Assembly (NCBI RefSeq): GCF_030268885.1
Contig: NZ_BSSA01000006.1
Span: forward strand, 248,001-312,000
Length of the DNA: 64,000 nucleotides
DNA from: Kitasatospora phosalacinea
GTDB lineage: Bacteria; Actinomycetota; Actinomycetes; Streptomycetales; Streptomycetaceae
Direction: 5' to 3'
Made by a program: the position numbers and the translations under genes. Every line of letters begins with the position of its first letter. Position 1 is the stretch's first letter. Positions 1 through 9,066 of the stretch are shown in pieces. The notes under the pieces are model-generated. The model was not told the DNA's origin. It did not search any database and saw only the letters and a list, made by a program, of their open reading frames with translations.

Positions 1-1
1 C

Positions 2-706
2 GAGTTCTGGGCGCTGGGGGCGGCGCTGGCGGGGCTGGTGCTGTTCTGGTTCCTGCACCGGCGCGGGGTGCACGGCTGGTGGCTGTACGTGCCGCTGGCG
101 GTGGTGATCTGGGCGCTGATGCACGAGAGCGGGGTGCACGCGACGGTGGCGGGCGTGGCGATGGGCCTGCTGCTGCGCTGCCACCGCGAGGAGGGCGAGG
201 AGCACTCCCCCGGCGAGCACATCGAGCACCTGGTGCGGCCGTTGTCGGCGGGCTTGGCGGTGCCGGTGTTCGCGCTGTTCGCGGCGGGCGTGCCGGTGTC
301 GGCGGAGGTCCTGGGCGAGGTGTTCACCCAGCCCGCGCCGCTGGGCATCGTGATCGGCCTGCTGGTCGGCAAGTCGGTGGGCATCTTCGGCGGCACCTGG
401 CTGGCCGCCCGCTACACCCGGGCCACCTTGAACCCGCAGCTGACCTGGTCCGACATGGTGGCGCTGGCCACCGTCGCGGGCATCGGCTTCACGGTGTCGC
501 TGCTGATCAGCGACCTGGCGTTCCCGGACGACCACCACCTGGCCCAGCTGTGCAAGGAGGCGGTGCTGGTCGGCTCGCTGGCCTGCGCGGTGGTCGGCTC
601 GCTGCTGCTGAAGCGGCGCAACCGGCACTACCGGGAGCTGTACGACGAGGAGAACCGGGACGAGGACGGCGACGGCGTCCCCGATGTGTACCAACGGCAG
701 GGGTGA
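2..706 (+). CDS. nhaA: Na+/H+ antiporter NhaA, C-terminal part (5' end outside window)
   Basis: The reading frame is already open at the left edge, so only the C-terminal ~235 residues are present. It would exchange Na+ for H+ across the cytoplasmic membrane. The visible part has several hydrophobic helices and NhaA-like stretches such as HESGVHATVAGVAMG and GIGFTVSLLISDLAF, the latter matching the conserved late-helix region of the family. The tail after the last helix is acidic and hydrophilic (EENRDEDGDGVPD), usual for actinobacterial NhaA. The family call is firm; substrate and pH dependence are family knowledge only. Confidence 0.93.
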   Translation, partial: EFWALGAALAGLVLFWFLHRRGVHGWWLYVPLAVVIWALMHESGVHATVAGVAMGLLLRCHREEGEEHSPGEHIEHLVRPLSAGLAVPVFALFAAGVPVSAEVLGEVFTQPAPLGIVIGLLVGKSVGIFGGTWLAARYTRATLNPQLTWSDMVALATVAGIGFTVSLLISDLAFPDDHHLAQLCKEAVLVGSLACAVVGSLLLKRRNRHYRELYDEENRDEDGDGVPDVYQRQG

Positions 707-833
707 CACGCCCCCGGCCGGGTACCCGGAGTGGTGCCCGACTCGCCGGTAGGGGCATGATGCTGAGCTGACACACACTCGCGTGACGGCCGCTCAGGAC
801 GCCTCACCCAGCCCTTCGAACGGAGACCTCCCG

Positions 834-1304
834 ATGGCCGCAGGAGCCGTACCCCCGAACGGCCGCACCCCGCACGAGGGCGAGCGGACCGTCGGCGAAC
901 TGTTCGCCGACGCCACCGCCGAGCTGTCCAGCCTGGTGCACGACGAGATCGCGCTGGCCAAGGCCGAGATCAAGGCCGACGTGGTGCGCGGCGGCATCGG
1001 CACCGCGGCGGGCGTGGTGGCGGGCGTGGTGGCGCTGGCCTCGATCCCGATGTTCTCCTTCGCCTTCGCCTGGGGCCTGCAGGCGCTGGGCATCACCACC
1101 GGCTGGTCGTTCGCCATCGTCGGCGGGGCGTACGTGCTGATCGCCCTGCTGCTGGCGTTCCTGATGGTCCGGTTCTTCAAGAAGGTCAAGAAGCCGGAGC
1201 GCACCATCGCGGGCGCCCAGGCCACCGCCCAGGTGCTGAAGAACGCCAAGCCGCGGCCGGCCACCAAGGAGGAGATCGACCGGGCGCTCGGCCGGATCCA
1301 GTGA
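834..1304 (+). CDS. Holin-superfamily-like membrane protein (Phage_holin_3_6 / Holin-X type)
   Basis: About 156 residues with two hydrophobic segments (roughly residues 65-95 and 100-130 of this start) after an amphipathic region reading ELFADATAELSSLVHDEI, the pattern of the actinobacterial holin-X family. These proteins are chromosomal, lie next to nhaA or hydrolase genes in Streptomyces, and are not evidence of a phage. I chose ATG 834 because GGAG sits 8 nt upstream; an in-frame GTG at 783 would add 17 residues but has no clear ribosome site. The C-terminus is Lys/Arg-rich and probably cytoplasmic. Function is unknown. Confidence 0.8.
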   Translation: MAAGAVPPNGRTPHEGERTVGELFADATAELSSLVHDEIALAKAEIKADVVRGGIGTAAGVVAGVVALASIPMFSFAFAWGLQALGITTGWSFAIVGGAYVLIALLLAFLMVRFFKKVKKPERTIAGAQATAQVLKNAKPRPATKEEIDRALGRIQ

Positions 1305-1381
1305 GCGGCGGCCGGTAACGGTTGCGTGCGTGCACGAGTGCCGGGCGGGTGCGGGGAGGGCGGGTATGACAGGCTGCGGGT

Positions 1382-2350
1382 ATGTCGTTGGACCAGAAGC
1401 CCGTGGATGAGACCACTCCCGCTCCCGTCCCGCCGGTGCCCGCGGAGCCGTGGAGCGTCCGCTCGGCCGGGCCGTGGACGCACCGGGACCTGGCGGCGAA
1501 CGGGGCGCGCTTCCACATCGCCGAGCTCGGCGAGGGCCCGCTGGTGCTGCTGGTGCACGGCTGGCCCGAGTACTGGTGGGCCTGGCGGCACCAGCTGACG
1601 GCGCTGGCCGGGGCGGGCTTCCGGGCGGTCGCGCTGGACCTGCGCGGCATGGGCGGTTCGGACCGCACCCCGCGCGGCTACGACCCGGGCAACCTGGCGC
1701 TGGACGTCACCGGCGTGATCCGCTCGCTCGGCGAGCGGCGGGCGCACCTGGTCGGGCACGCCACCGGCGGCACGCTGGCCTGGGTGGCCGCGGTGATGCG
1801 CCCCTCGGTGATCCGCAGCCTGACGGTGGTGTCGGCGGCGCACCCGCGGCACCTGCGCCGGGCGCTGCTGACCGACCGCAAGCAGATCGCCGCGTTCGAA
1901 CACGTGCTGGGCTTCCAGCGGCCGTGGCTCCCGGAGCGCCGGCTGGTCGCGGACGACGGCGCGCTGGTGGGCGAGTACCTGCGGGCCTGGACCGGGCCGA
2001 ACATGCTGCCCGCCCAGGCGGTGGCGGCGTACCGGAAGGCGATCCAGGTGCCGAGCACCGCGCACTGCTCGATCGAGCCGTACCGCTGGCTGATGCGGTC
2101 GATGGCGCGGCCGGACGGCATCCAGTTCGCGCGCCGGATGAAGAAGCAGATCACCGCGCCGGTGCTGCACGTGCAGGGCGCCTCGGACCCGGTGCTGCTG
2201 TCGCGGACGGCGCTGGGGGCGGGCGAGTTCGTGTCGGCGCCGTACCGGTGGCGGCTGCTGCCGGGGGTCGGGCACTTCCCGCACGAGGAGGTCCCGGAGG
2301 AGTTCACCGCGGAGCTGATCGAGTGGGTCCGGCAGCACGGGGAGGACTGA
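1382..2350 (+). CDS. Alpha/beta hydrolase, epoxide-hydrolase-like, nucleophile replaced by Ala
   Basis: A 322-residue alpha/beta hydrolase. The oxyanion-hole motif HGWPEYWWAW (near residue 60), the acid region QGASDPVL (near 275) and the catalytic His in GVGHFPHEE (near 300) are all present. The nucleophile elbow reads G-H-A-T-G-G, so residue 127, which should be Asp in epoxide hydrolases or Ser in esterases, is Ala (codon GCC at 1760-1762). One base change from GAC would give this. The protein may therefore be catalytically dead, have another role, or carry a sequencing error. It lies downstream of the holin-like gene in the same direction with a 77-bp gap. Confidence 0.85.
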   Translation: MSLDQKPVDETTPAPVPPVPAEPWSVRSAGPWTHRDLAANGARFHIAELGEGPLVLLVHGWPEYWWAWRHQLTALAGAGFRAVALDLRGMGGSDRTPRGYDPGNLALDVTGVIRSLGERRAHLVGHATGGTLAWVAAVMRPSVIRSLTVVSAAHPRHLRRALLTDRKQIAAFEHVLGFQRPWLPERRLVADDGALVGEYLRAWTGPNMLPAQAVAAYRKAIQVPSTAHCSIEPYRWLMRSMARPDGIQFARRMKKQITAPVLHVQGASDPVLLSRTALGAGEFVSAPYRWRLLPGVGHFPHEEVPEEFTAELIEWVRQHGED

Positions 2351-2471
2351 GCTGCGGGGCCCAACCCGCCACCGTTCCCCCCGAGTTGGTGGCGTTCATA
2401 TGACAAGTGCATAGGCCAGTCGGCGGCCCCGGACGCGGTTACTCCGGGCGGCCCAGGGGAATCCCTCCGGT

Positions 2472-2675
2472 ATGACCTGGATGCCCGATCGAGAAGCCCA
2501 GCCGCGCCGACGCCGCCGTGGCAGCAGCAGCTCGCAGCAGCACGTCCCGCAGCCGGAGTGGCCCTACGAGCCGACCGGGCGGGCGCCACGCAGCGCGGGG
2601 TACCGGCTCGGCATTCCGAAGATCATCGGACGGCGCGCCCGCTGGGTCGGCGCCCGACTCCGCCGGGAGGGGTGA
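2472..2675 (+). CDS. Small basic hypothetical protein
   Basis: A 67-residue open frame from ATG 2472, rich in Arg ([15 protein letters not shown] near the start; two RR pairs late), with no membrane segment or signal peptide. It ends just before a strong bidirectional hairpin and follows the hydrolase gene by 121 bp. Product unknown. The ATG is preceded by a weak purine stretch only (GGGGAATCCCTCCGGT), so support is coding potential plus position; it could be spurious. Confidence 0.45.
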   Translation: MTWMPDREAQPRRRRRGSSSSQQHVPQPEWPYEPTGRAPRSAGYRLGIPKIIGRRARWVGARLRREG

Positions 2676-2696
2676 CACCCGCACGCGGCCCGCACA

Positions 2697-2743
2697 GGGG
2701 CCGGGGCCGGTGCGGAGGAGTCCTCCGCACCGGCCCCGGCCCC
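2697..2743. terminator. Strong bidirectional hairpin terminator
   Basis: Two perfectly complementary 23-nt GC-rich arms (2697-2719 and 2721-2743) separated by a single G. It lies between the converging small basic ORF and the DUF457 gene, so it can stop transcription from both sides. No T-tract, as usual in Streptomyces. Confidence 0.85.
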
Positions 2744-2755
2744 GTCGGCGGGCGC

Positions 2756-3457
2756 TCAGCTCAGGACGGTCGGCGAGATCGCGGTGGACCACAGCAGCAG
2801 CGCGAACGTCGCCAGCGTCATCACCGGCACCAGGATCTTGGTCTCCACCTTGTTGCCGGTGCGCTTGATCAGCACGACCTCGTAGCGCTCCTTGTGCGGC
2901 CACAGCAGCGGCGAGCCCTGCTTGGTCAGGCAGTCGCCCAGCAGGTGCGCCAGCGTGCCCAGGGCCACCGCGTACGGCAGCCAGCCCGGGGCGCTCGGCA
3001 GCCAGTTGAGCATGCCGAAGGTGCCGAGCGCGGCCAGGCCCATCACGGTGATCCAGCCCTGCGGGCCGTCCCCCGGCGGGTGCAGGTGCAGCGCCTTGAT
3101 CGCCATCGCGAGCAGGAAGAACGTCAGGCCGATGGTGAAGTTCCGGCCGCCGTAGGTGATCCCGGCCCAGCTGCCGCCGCCCATCAGCGCCACGAACAGC
3201 AGCGAGTGGGTGGCGTGCCGGTGCCCGCCGGAGACCCAGGCCACGAACTGGCACAGCACCTTGGAGATCGGGCCGAGGAAGTTGGCGATGGTGCCGTCGT
3301 GGTGGTCCAGGTCCGGCAGCAGGGCCGCTCCCGCGCACAGCACGGTGCCCATCAGCACGTCCGCCGGCTGCAGGTGCATGCCCATCAGCGGCGGGACGAA
3401 CGGCGCGGTGGCCGCGAACAGCAGGGCGCCGCTGACCGCGTGCGAGTGACCCATCAT
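2756..3457 (-). CDS. Membrane-bound metal-dependent hydrolase (DUF457/YdjM family)
   Basis: A 233-residue protein with several hydrophobic helices and the histidine/aspartate pattern of the YdjM/DUF457 family: MMGHSHAVSGA at the N-terminus, LLPDLDHHDGTIANF near residue 50, GGHRHATHSL near 78 and AHLLGDCLTKQG near 172. These residues probably bind a metal at the membrane. The family's substrate is not known. It is transcribed alone, converges with the small basic ORF across a strong terminator, and lies 124 bp upstream (in genome order) of the MarP-like gene end. Confidence 0.88.
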   Translation of the reverse strand: MMGHSHAVSGALLFAATAPFVPPLMGMHLQPADVLMGTVLCAGAALLPDLDHHDGTIANFLGPISKVLCQFVAWVSGGHRHATHSLLFVALMGGGSWAGITYGGRNFTIGLTFFLLAMAIKALHLHPPGDGPQGWITVMGLAALGTFGMLNWLPSAPGWLPYAVALGTLAHLLGDCLTKQGSPLLWPHKERYEVVLIKRTGNKVETKILVPVMTLATFALLLWSTAISPTVLS

Positions 3458-3581
3458 GACGTGTGTCCGACCTCCCGGAAGGCTCCTGCCACGGCGGCCC
3501 GGTGCGGCCGTTCGGGTGAGCTCGGCCGACGCTACCAGCAGCGACGGACGATCCGTCAGAGTGGTTCCGGCCTCCGGGCGG

Positions 3582-4766
3582 TCACAGCGCGCAGCCCTCG
3601 GTGCTGACCTTCCCGCTCGCGGTGGCGCCCTGCGCCACGTCCTCCCGCACCTCGGCCGCGGTCAGCACGTATCCGGTGTCGGAGCTGTCCAGCGACTTGG
3701 CGAACACCACCCCGTACACCTGCCCGTCCGGGGTCAGCAGCGGGCCGCCGCTGTTGCCCTGGCGGACCAGCGAGCGCACCGAGTAGACGTCCCGGACGAC
3801 CTGGCCGCGGTGGTAGATGTCCGGGCCGTTGGCCTGGATCCGGCCGCGGACGCGGGCGGGCTGGACGTTGAACGAGCCGTTCTCCGGGAAGCCCGCGACG
3901 ATCGCCGAGTCGTTGGAGCGGGCCTCGCCCGCGAAGGTCAGCGGCGGGGCGTTCAGCTTCGGCACGTCCAGCACCGCGATGTCGCGCTGCCAGTCGTAGC
4001 GGACCACCGTCGCGTCGTACAGCTGCCCGGCCCCGGCGACCTGCACGGTCGGCTCGTCGACGCCGCCGACCACGTGGGCGTTGGTCATCACCCGGTGCGG
4101 GGCGAACACGAAGCCGGAGCCCTCCAGCGTCTTGCCGCAGGAGGTCGCGGTGCCCAGCACCTTCACCAGCGAACCCTTGGCCCGCAGCACGCCCGGGCTG
4201 TTGGCCAGCGCCGGGTCGGGCGGCTCCACCTCGGTGATCGGCTCCTGCTCGAACGGGTTGAACACCTGCGGGAAGCCGTTGCGGGCCAGGTCCTGGCTGA
4301 GGTCGGAGAACCAGTTCGGGGCGTCGTCCGGCAGCGCCTCCTGCACCGTGCCGAGCACCTTCGAACTGCGGACCTGCTTGGAGACGGTCGGCAGCGAGGT
4401 CCCGGCCAGCGCCGACCCGATCAGCCAGGCCACCAGCAGCATCGACAGCACGTTCACCAGCGAGCCGCCGACCGCGTCCAGGGTCCTCACCTTGTTCCGG
4501 CCGATCCGCCCCCGCAGCTTCCACCCGAAGTGCGTGGTGACCGCCTGCCCGACCGCCGCCAGCACGATCACCACCACCACGGCCACCACCGAGGCGGTGG
4601 TCCCCGGCGAGAGGTGGTGCAGCAGCAGCGGCAGCAGCTGGACGGCGATCAGGCCGCCGCCCAGGAAGCCCAGCACGGAGAGCGCGCCGACCACGAACCC
4701 CTGCCGATAGCCGGACACGGCGAAGCCGAGCGCGGCGGCGATCAGCAGCAGATCCAGGACATTCAC
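3582..4766 (-). CDS. marP: MarP-family membrane serine protease (CvpA + trypsin domains)
   Basis: A 394-residue protein with an N-terminal CvpA/colicin-V-like region of four predicted helices (residues ~1-120), then an extracellular chymotrypsin-like domain. The triad is visible: His in MTNAHVV (~residue 228), Asp in DIAVLDV (~265) and Ser in GNSGGP (~340). MarP proteases of Mycobacterium act in the periplasm during acid stress; the same architecture occurs in Streptomyces next to nth. Start is GTG 4766. Two cysteines in the protease region (SCGKTLEG and the C-terminal EGCAL) could form a stabilising disulfide. Regulation is not evident. Confidence 0.93.
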   Translation of the reverse strand: MNVLDLLLIAAALGFAVSGYRQGFVVGALSVLGFLGGGLIAVQLLPLLLHHLSPGTTASVVAVVVVIVLAAVGQAVTTHFGWKLRGRIGRNKVRTLDAVGGSLVNVLSMLLVAWLIGSALAGTSLPTVSKQVRSSKVLGTVQEALPDDAPNWFSDLSQDLARNGFPQVFNPFEQEPITEVEPPDPALANSPGVLRAKGSLVKVLGTATSCGKTLEGSGFVFAPHRVMTNAHVVGGVDEPTVQVAGAGQLYDATVVRYDWQRDIAVLDVPKLNAPPLTFAGEARSNDSAIVAGFPENGSFNVQPARVRGRIQANGPDIYHRGQVVRDVYSVRSLVRQGNSGGPLLTPDGQVYGVVFAKSLDSSDTGYVLTAAEVREDVAQGATASGKVSTEGCAL

Positions 4767-5004
4767 CCGAACACCCTCCCACGTCCCGCCGGGCGGGGGA
4801 CACCGGTCCCCGGCCGTCGCCCGATCGGGTCAACCCCGCGGGCAGCGGGTGCGGGGCGGTTGGGACGGTCTGATCATCCGACCTCGTCAGCGCACTCGTC
4901 AGCAGCCGACCGGACGGGGACCGCGGACCGCACCGGGAACGACCGGAAGCGACCGCGGACGACCGAGAACGAGCGACACCGACCGGGAAGCAGGGAGCCG
5001 AACC

Positions 5005-5796
5005 ATGGAACAGCCCAGGTGGGACGTGCCGGTGGTGGACCGCACCGAGTTCCAACCGGCCCTGGACGTCCCCCCGCCCGGGCCGCAGAACCGGCTCACC
5101 GTGCTGCTGCGCCTGCTGCTGCTGCTCCCGCAGTACGTGGTGCTGTGGCTGCTGTCGATCGTCGCCTTCGTGGTCGTGGTGATCGGCTGGTTCGGCGCGC
5201 TGTTCGGCGGCCGGCTGCCGCGCTTCGCCGCCGACTGGCTCGGCGGCTACCTGGCGTACGACACCCGGGTCTACGCCTCCTCGCTGCTGGTCACCGACCG
5301 CTACCCGCCGTTCCGGTTCGCGGCCCCCGACCACCCCGTCCGGATCGAGCTGCGGGCCGGCGGGCCGCTGAACCGGCTGGCGGTGTTCTTCCGGCTGCTG
5401 CTGGTGATCCCCGCCGCGATCGTCCAGGGGCTGCTGCAGACCGGCTGGTGGGCGCTGTCGTTCGTCAGCTGGCTGGTGGTGCTGGTGCTCGGCCGGATGC
5501 CGGGGGCCCTGTTCGGGGCCACCGCGGCGGTGCTGCGCTACCGGATGCGGTTCCAGGCGTACCTGATGATGCTGACCCCCGCCTACCCCAAGGCCGTGTT
5601 CGGCGACCCCGTCGACTCCGAGCCGGTCCGCTCCGCGACCCGGCCGCTGGTGCTGACCGGGGCCGCGAAGGCGCTGCTGGTGGTCTACCTGGTGCTCGGG
5701 GTGATCGGGTCGGTGGCCGGCTCGGTCACCAACGACCGGAACGGGTACGAGGACGGCTGGGACAGCGTGTCGACCATGGCGCCGCTGCGCCGCTGA
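5005..5796 (+). CDS. DUF4389 membrane protein
   Basis: 263 residues from ATG 5005, preceded by AGGGAG at a suitable distance; a longer frame from 4849 has no ribosome site and low-complexity upstream codons. The protein shows two similar halves, each with RLTVLLRLLLLLPQ- or RLAVFFRLLLVIP-like membrane segments followed by a WFGALFGGRLP- or GRMPGALFGAT-type turn, typical of DUF4389. Five or more hydrophobic segments are visible. Function unknown. It is divergent from marP, with a 238-bp intergenic region made largely of degenerate GACCG-rich repeats. Confidence 0.85.
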   Translation: MEQPRWDVPVVDRTEFQPALDVPPPGPQNRLTVLLRLLLLLPQYVVLWLLSIVAFVVVVIGWFGALFGGRLPRFAADWLGGYLAYDTRVYASSLLVTDRYPPFRFAAPDHPVRIELRAGGPLNRLAVFFRLLLVIPAAIVQGLLQTGWWALSFVSWLVVLVLGRMPGALFGATAAVLRYRMRFQAYLMMLTPAYPKAVFGDPVDSEPVRSATRPLVLTGAAKALLVVYLVLGVIGSVAGSVTNDRNGYEDGWDSVSTMAPLRR

Positions 5797-5828
5797 GGGC
5801 GTCCGGCCGCTGCCCCGCCGGGGGCGGT

Positions 5829-6530
5829 TCAGCCGCTGCGCCGGGACAGTTCGACGGCCTCCTCGGAGAGCTCCACGACCCGCCGGGTGTCCCAGGGCCG
5901 CTCCAGGCCGCTGAAGTGCAGCACCCGGTCGATCACCCCCGCGGTGAACCCCCACACCAGCCGGCCCGCCACCTCGAACGCGGGCCCGGTGAACCCCGAC
6001 GGGTGGCGCAGCTTCGCCCGGTTCGCCGGATCGGTCAGCTCGGCCAGCGGCACCCGGAACACCGCGCCGGTCTCCGCCGGGTCGACCACCGCGACCGGCG
6101 ACTCCCGGCGCCACCACCCCAGCACCGGCGTCACCACGAACCCGCTGACCGGGATGTACAGGGCCGGGAGCCGGGCGAACAACTGCACGCCCGACGCGTC
6201 CAGGCCGGTCTCCTCCACCGCCTCGCGCAGCGCCGCCGCGAGCGGGCCGCTGCCCGCCGGGTCACCGTCCTCCGGGTCCAGCGCGCCGCCCGGGAAGGAC
6301 GGCTGGCCCGCGTGCGAGCGCAGGCTGCGGGCCCGCTCGATCAGCAGCAGGTCCGGCCCCGCCGGGCCCTCGCCGAACAGCATCAGCACCGCCGACGGAC
6401 GACCGCCCTCGGCGGGCGGCAGGAACCGGCTCAGCTGCTCCGGCACCGCCCGCTCGGCCGCGTCCCGCACCGGCAGCAGCCAGTCCGGCAGGCCGTCGCG
6501 GACCAGTGCGGGCTGCGGCGTCGTCGTCAT
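5829..6530 (-). CDS. CoA pyrophosphatase-type NUDIX hydrolase
   Basis: 233 residues with an extended NUDIX box: [15 protein letters not shown] then [11 protein letters not shown] (about residues 75-105), the spacing of the CoA pyrophosphatase subfamily, which cleaves CoA to phosphopantetheine and 3',5'-ADP. The ATG at 6530 overlaps the stop of nth (ATGA), so the two genes are translationally coupled. A much longer upstream frame merely shadows nth. Substrate is assigned by subfamily pattern, not proven. Confidence 0.9.
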   Translation of the reverse strand: MTTTPQPALVRDGLPDWLLPVRDAAERAVPEQLSRFLPPAEGGRPSAVLMLFGEGPAGPDLLLIERARSLRSHAGQPSFPGGALDPEDGDPAGSGPLAAALREAVEETGLDASGVQLFARLPALYIPVSGFVVTPVLGWWRRESPVAVVDPAETGAVFRVPLAELTDPANRAKLRHPSGFTGPAFEVAGRLVWGFTAGVIDRVLHFSGLERPWDTRRVVELSEEAVELSRRSG

Positions 6531-7504
6531 GAGGCCTCCTTCGCGGGCTTCGCCGCTGCCTTGGCGGGCTTCGCGGACCTCGCGGGCTTCGCCGCTGCCC
6601 TGGCGGGCTCCGCGGACCTCGCGGGCTCCGCGGACTTCGCGGGCTCCGCGGGCTCCGCGGGCGGCAGGGCCTGCGGGTCGGTGTCCGGCAGCGGGTGCCC
6701 GACGGCGAGCTCGGCGCGGGCCGCGGCCTCCCCCGGGAAGTCCGCCGGGGGGCGCAGTCGCTGGCCGGGCTGCCCCGCCAGCTCGTACTTCAACAGCTTG
6801 CGGGCCTGCTCCGGATCGGTCTCCCCCACCCCGTACGACGGGCACAGCGGTGCGATCGGGCAGGCCCCGCAGGCGGGCTTGCGGGCGTGGCAGACCCGGC
6901 GGCCGTGGAACACCACCCGGTGCGAGAGCATCGTCCACTCCGACTTCGGGAAGATCGCCATCACGTCGGCCTCGACCTTCTCCGGATCCTCCTCCGCCGT
7001 CCAGCCGAAGCGGCGGGCCAGCCGCCCGAAGTGGGTGTCGACCGTGATCCCGGCGCCGCCGAACGCGTTGCCGATCACCACGTTGGCGGTCTTGCGGCCC
7101 ACCCCCGGCAGCGTGACCAGGTCCTCCAGCCCGCGCGGCACCTCGCCGTCGAAGCGGTCGCGCAGCGCGATCGACAGGCCGATCAGCGACTTCGCCTTGG
7201 CCCGGAAGAACCCGGTGGGCCGGATGACCTCCTCCAGCTCCTCCGGGACGGCCGCCGCGAGGTCCTCCGGCGTCGGGTACTTCGCGAACAGCGCCGGCGT
7301 CGTCTGGTTCACCCGCAGGTCGGTGGTCTGCGCCGACAGCACGGTCGCCACCAGCAGCTGGAACGGCCCGTCGAAGTCTAACTCCGGGTGCGCGTACGGA
7401 TAGAGCTCCGCCAGCTCACGGTTGATCCTCCGGGCCCGCCGCACCATCCCCAGGTGCGTCTCGGGCTTCTTCCGCCCGACCTTCGCGACCTTGCTCTCTG
7501 CCAT
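6527..7504 (-). CDS. nth: Endonuclease III with Ala/Lys/Pro-rich C-terminal tail
   Basis: 325 residues. The HhH-GPD core is complete: [12 protein letters not shown] (helix-hairpin-helix with the catalytic Lys), [13 protein letters not shown] with the catalytic Asp, and the 4Fe-4S ligand pattern C-x6-C-x2-C-x5-C in [17 protein letters not shown]. It removes oxidised pyrimidines in base-excision repair. The last ~45 residues are an extension of [18 protein letters not shown] and AAAKPAK-like repeats, resembling a histone H1 tail and encoded by a repetitive DNA stretch at about 6538-6665; this lies beyond the length of a standard Nth (~210-270 residues). Coupled to the downstream NUDIX gene. Confidence 0.95.
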   Translation of the reverse strand: MAESKVAKVGRKKPETHLGMVRRARRINRELAELYPYAHPELDFDGPFQLLVATVLSAQTTDLRVNQTTPALFAKYPTPEDLAAAVPEELEEVIRPTGFFRAKAKSLIGLSIALRDRFDGEVPRGLEDLVTLPGVGRKTANVVIGNAFGGAGITVDTHFGRLARRFGWTAEEDPEKVEADVMAIFPKSEWTMLSHRVVFHGRRVCHARKPACGACPIAPLCPSYGVGETDPEQARKLLKYELAGQPGQRLRPPADFPGEAAARAELAVGHPLPDTDPQALPPAEPAEPAKSAEPARSAEPARAAAKPARSAKPAKAAAKPAKEAS

Positions 7505-7582
7505 GCACGAAGGCTACGCCGAAGCGGCCGGGCCGCGGCCGGGAATCGGCCGCCGCCCGACCGCTGCGGGGAGGGCGTGGGG

Positions 7583-8983
7583 TCAGGAGGGACGGGAGCG
7601 GAGGGTGAGGAGGGAGGCGAGGGCGCCGAGGAGGGCGAGGGCGGCGGCGCCGAGGAAGGCGGCGGAGAAGCCGTGGGTGAGGGCGGTGGGGTCGGTGAGG
7701 TCGCGGGCGCCGTTGGCGGCGGCGACGGCGGTCATGGCGGCCAGGCCGAGGGCGGAGCCGACCTGGTAGGAGGTGTTGACGATGCCGGAGGCGAGGCCGC
7801 CCTCGGCGGGGTCGGGGACGGCGAGGGCGGTGCCCAGGGAGGGGATGAAGGCCAGGGCCATGCCGAGGGCGGCGAGCAGCGAGGCGGGCAGCACGTCGAC
7901 CGCGAAGCTGCCGTCCGGGCGGGCCAGCGAGAGCCAGTACATGCCCGCGGCGAGGGCGGTGAGGCCGGTGACGACCAGGGGCTTGGCACCGAAGCGGGCG
8001 ATCAGCCGGGGCGCCAGGACGATCATCATCAGCATGATCGCGGCGGTCATCGGGAGCAGCGCCGCGCCCGAGGCGAACGCCTCCAGGCCGAGCACCTGCT
8101 GCAGGTAGAGGTTGAGGAAGAACCACATCGGGATCCAGGCCGCGGCCATCAGCAGCTGCGCCAGGTTGGCCCCGGCCAGGTTCGGGCTGCGCCAGATGCC
8201 GAGCCGCATCAGCGGTTCGCGGCGGCGGGACTGGAGCAGCAGGAAGGCGGCGATCAGCAGGAGCCCGGCGGCCAGCACCAGCCAGGTCTGCGCCGAGCCC
8301 CAACCCGCCTGCGGGGCGCGGACGATCGCGAGGACGGTGACGGCGAGGCCGGTGGTGACGGTGGCCGCGCCGAGCCAGTCGATCGAGCCGCGACGGGCCG
8401 CGGCGGCGGGCATCACGGACGGGGTCGCGGCGAGCACGGCCAGCGCCACCGGGACGTTGATCCAGAACACCCACTGCCAGCTGGCGTACTGGGTGATCAG
8501 GCCGCCGAGGAAGACGCCCGCGGTGCCGCCCGCCGGGGCGGCCGCCCCGTACAGGGCGATGGCCTTGGGGAGTTCGGCGGGGCGCGGGCCGAAGAGGGTC
8601 ATCAGCAGGGTGAGCGCCGCCGGGGCGATCAGGGCCGAGCCGGCGCCCTGGACGGCGCGGCCGGCCAGTTCGACCCAGGCGGTGCCGGCCAGGCCGGCCA
8701 GCAGGGAGCCGACGGCGAGGACCGCCCAGCCGGTGGCGAAGACGCGCTTGGCGCCGAGCAGGTCGGAGAGCCGTCCGCCGAGCAGCAGCAGGCCGCCGAA
8801 GGCGATCACGTAGGCGTTGAACACCCAGGACAGGTTCTCCTGCGAGAAGCCGAGCGCGGACTGCATCTCCGGCAGGGCCACGCCGATGATCGAGGTGTCC
8901 ATGATGACCATGAACTGGGCGAGGGCGATCAGGGCGAGCGCCGTCCAGCGGCGCGGTGCGGGTGGTGCGCTGAGGTCGGACAT
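7583..8983 (-). CDS. MFS transporter, DHA2 (EmrB/QacA) family, probably copper-regulated
   Basis: 466 residues with about 14 hydrophobic segments and the DHA2 signatures: DTSIIGVALPEMQSAL in helix 1, LGGRLSDLLGAKRVF in loop 2-3 and a motif-C-like GPRPAELPKAIALYG / PAGGTAGVFLGGL. This family exports drugs by proton antiport. The start ATG (8983) is 21 bp downstream of a 17-bp ATACC-N7-GGTAT box (9005-9021), the same motif that flanks the copper genes beside it, so it may be induced by copper with them. That regulatory link is inferred from the motif. Confidence 0.9.
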   Translation of the reverse strand: MSDLSAPPAPRRWTALALIALAQFMVIMDTSIIGVALPEMQSALGFSQENLSWVFNAYVIAFGGLLLLGGRLSDLLGAKRVFATGWAVLAVGSLLAGLAGTAWVELAGRAVQGAGSALIAPAALTLLMTLFGPRPAELPKAIALYGAAAPAGGTAGVFLGGLITQYASWQWVFWINVPVALAVLAATPSVMPAAAARRGSIDWLGAATVTTGLAVTVLAIVRAPQAGWGSAQTWLVLAAGLLLIAAFLLLQSRRREPLMRLGIWRSPNLAGANLAQLLMAAAWIPMWFFLNLYLQQVLGLEAFASGAALLPMTAAIMLMMIVLAPRLIARFGAKPLVVTGLTALAAGMYWLSLARPDGSFAVDVLPASLLAALGMALAFIPSLGTALAVPDPAEGGLASGIVNTSYQVGSALGLAAMTAVAAANGARDLTDPTALTHGFSAAFLGAAALALLGALASLLTLRSRPS

Positions 8984-9004
8984 GGCCGGGACTCCTCTGG
9001 AGAT

Positions 9005-9021
9005 ATACCGGGAGGGGGTAT
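9005..9021. promoter_or_regulatory. CsoR-type copper operator upstream of the MFS gene
   Basis: ATACCGGGAGGGGGTAT, palindromic in its outer ATACC/GGTAT arms with 7 nt between. It has the same arm sequence and spacing as the three boxes around the secreted protein and copZ. Known Streptomyces CsoR operators have this ATACCCC...GGGGTAT form. Confidence 0.65.
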
Positions 9022-9066
9022 GTGGGGGACGGATGGGTGGGCGGGGCGGGACGGAGGGGGGAGGGG

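Noticed and set aside
834..1304. Prophage, because of the holin-like protein
   Set aside because: Holin-X-type proteins are ordinary actinobacterial chromosomal genes and no other phage gene is near.
3456..7403. A 1315-codon open frame on the + strand across marP, DUF4389, NUDIX and nth
   Set aside because: It is an antisense high-GC shadow. The genes below it have clear motifs, ribosome sites and couplings; the long frame has no domain and His/Arg/Gly-biased composition.
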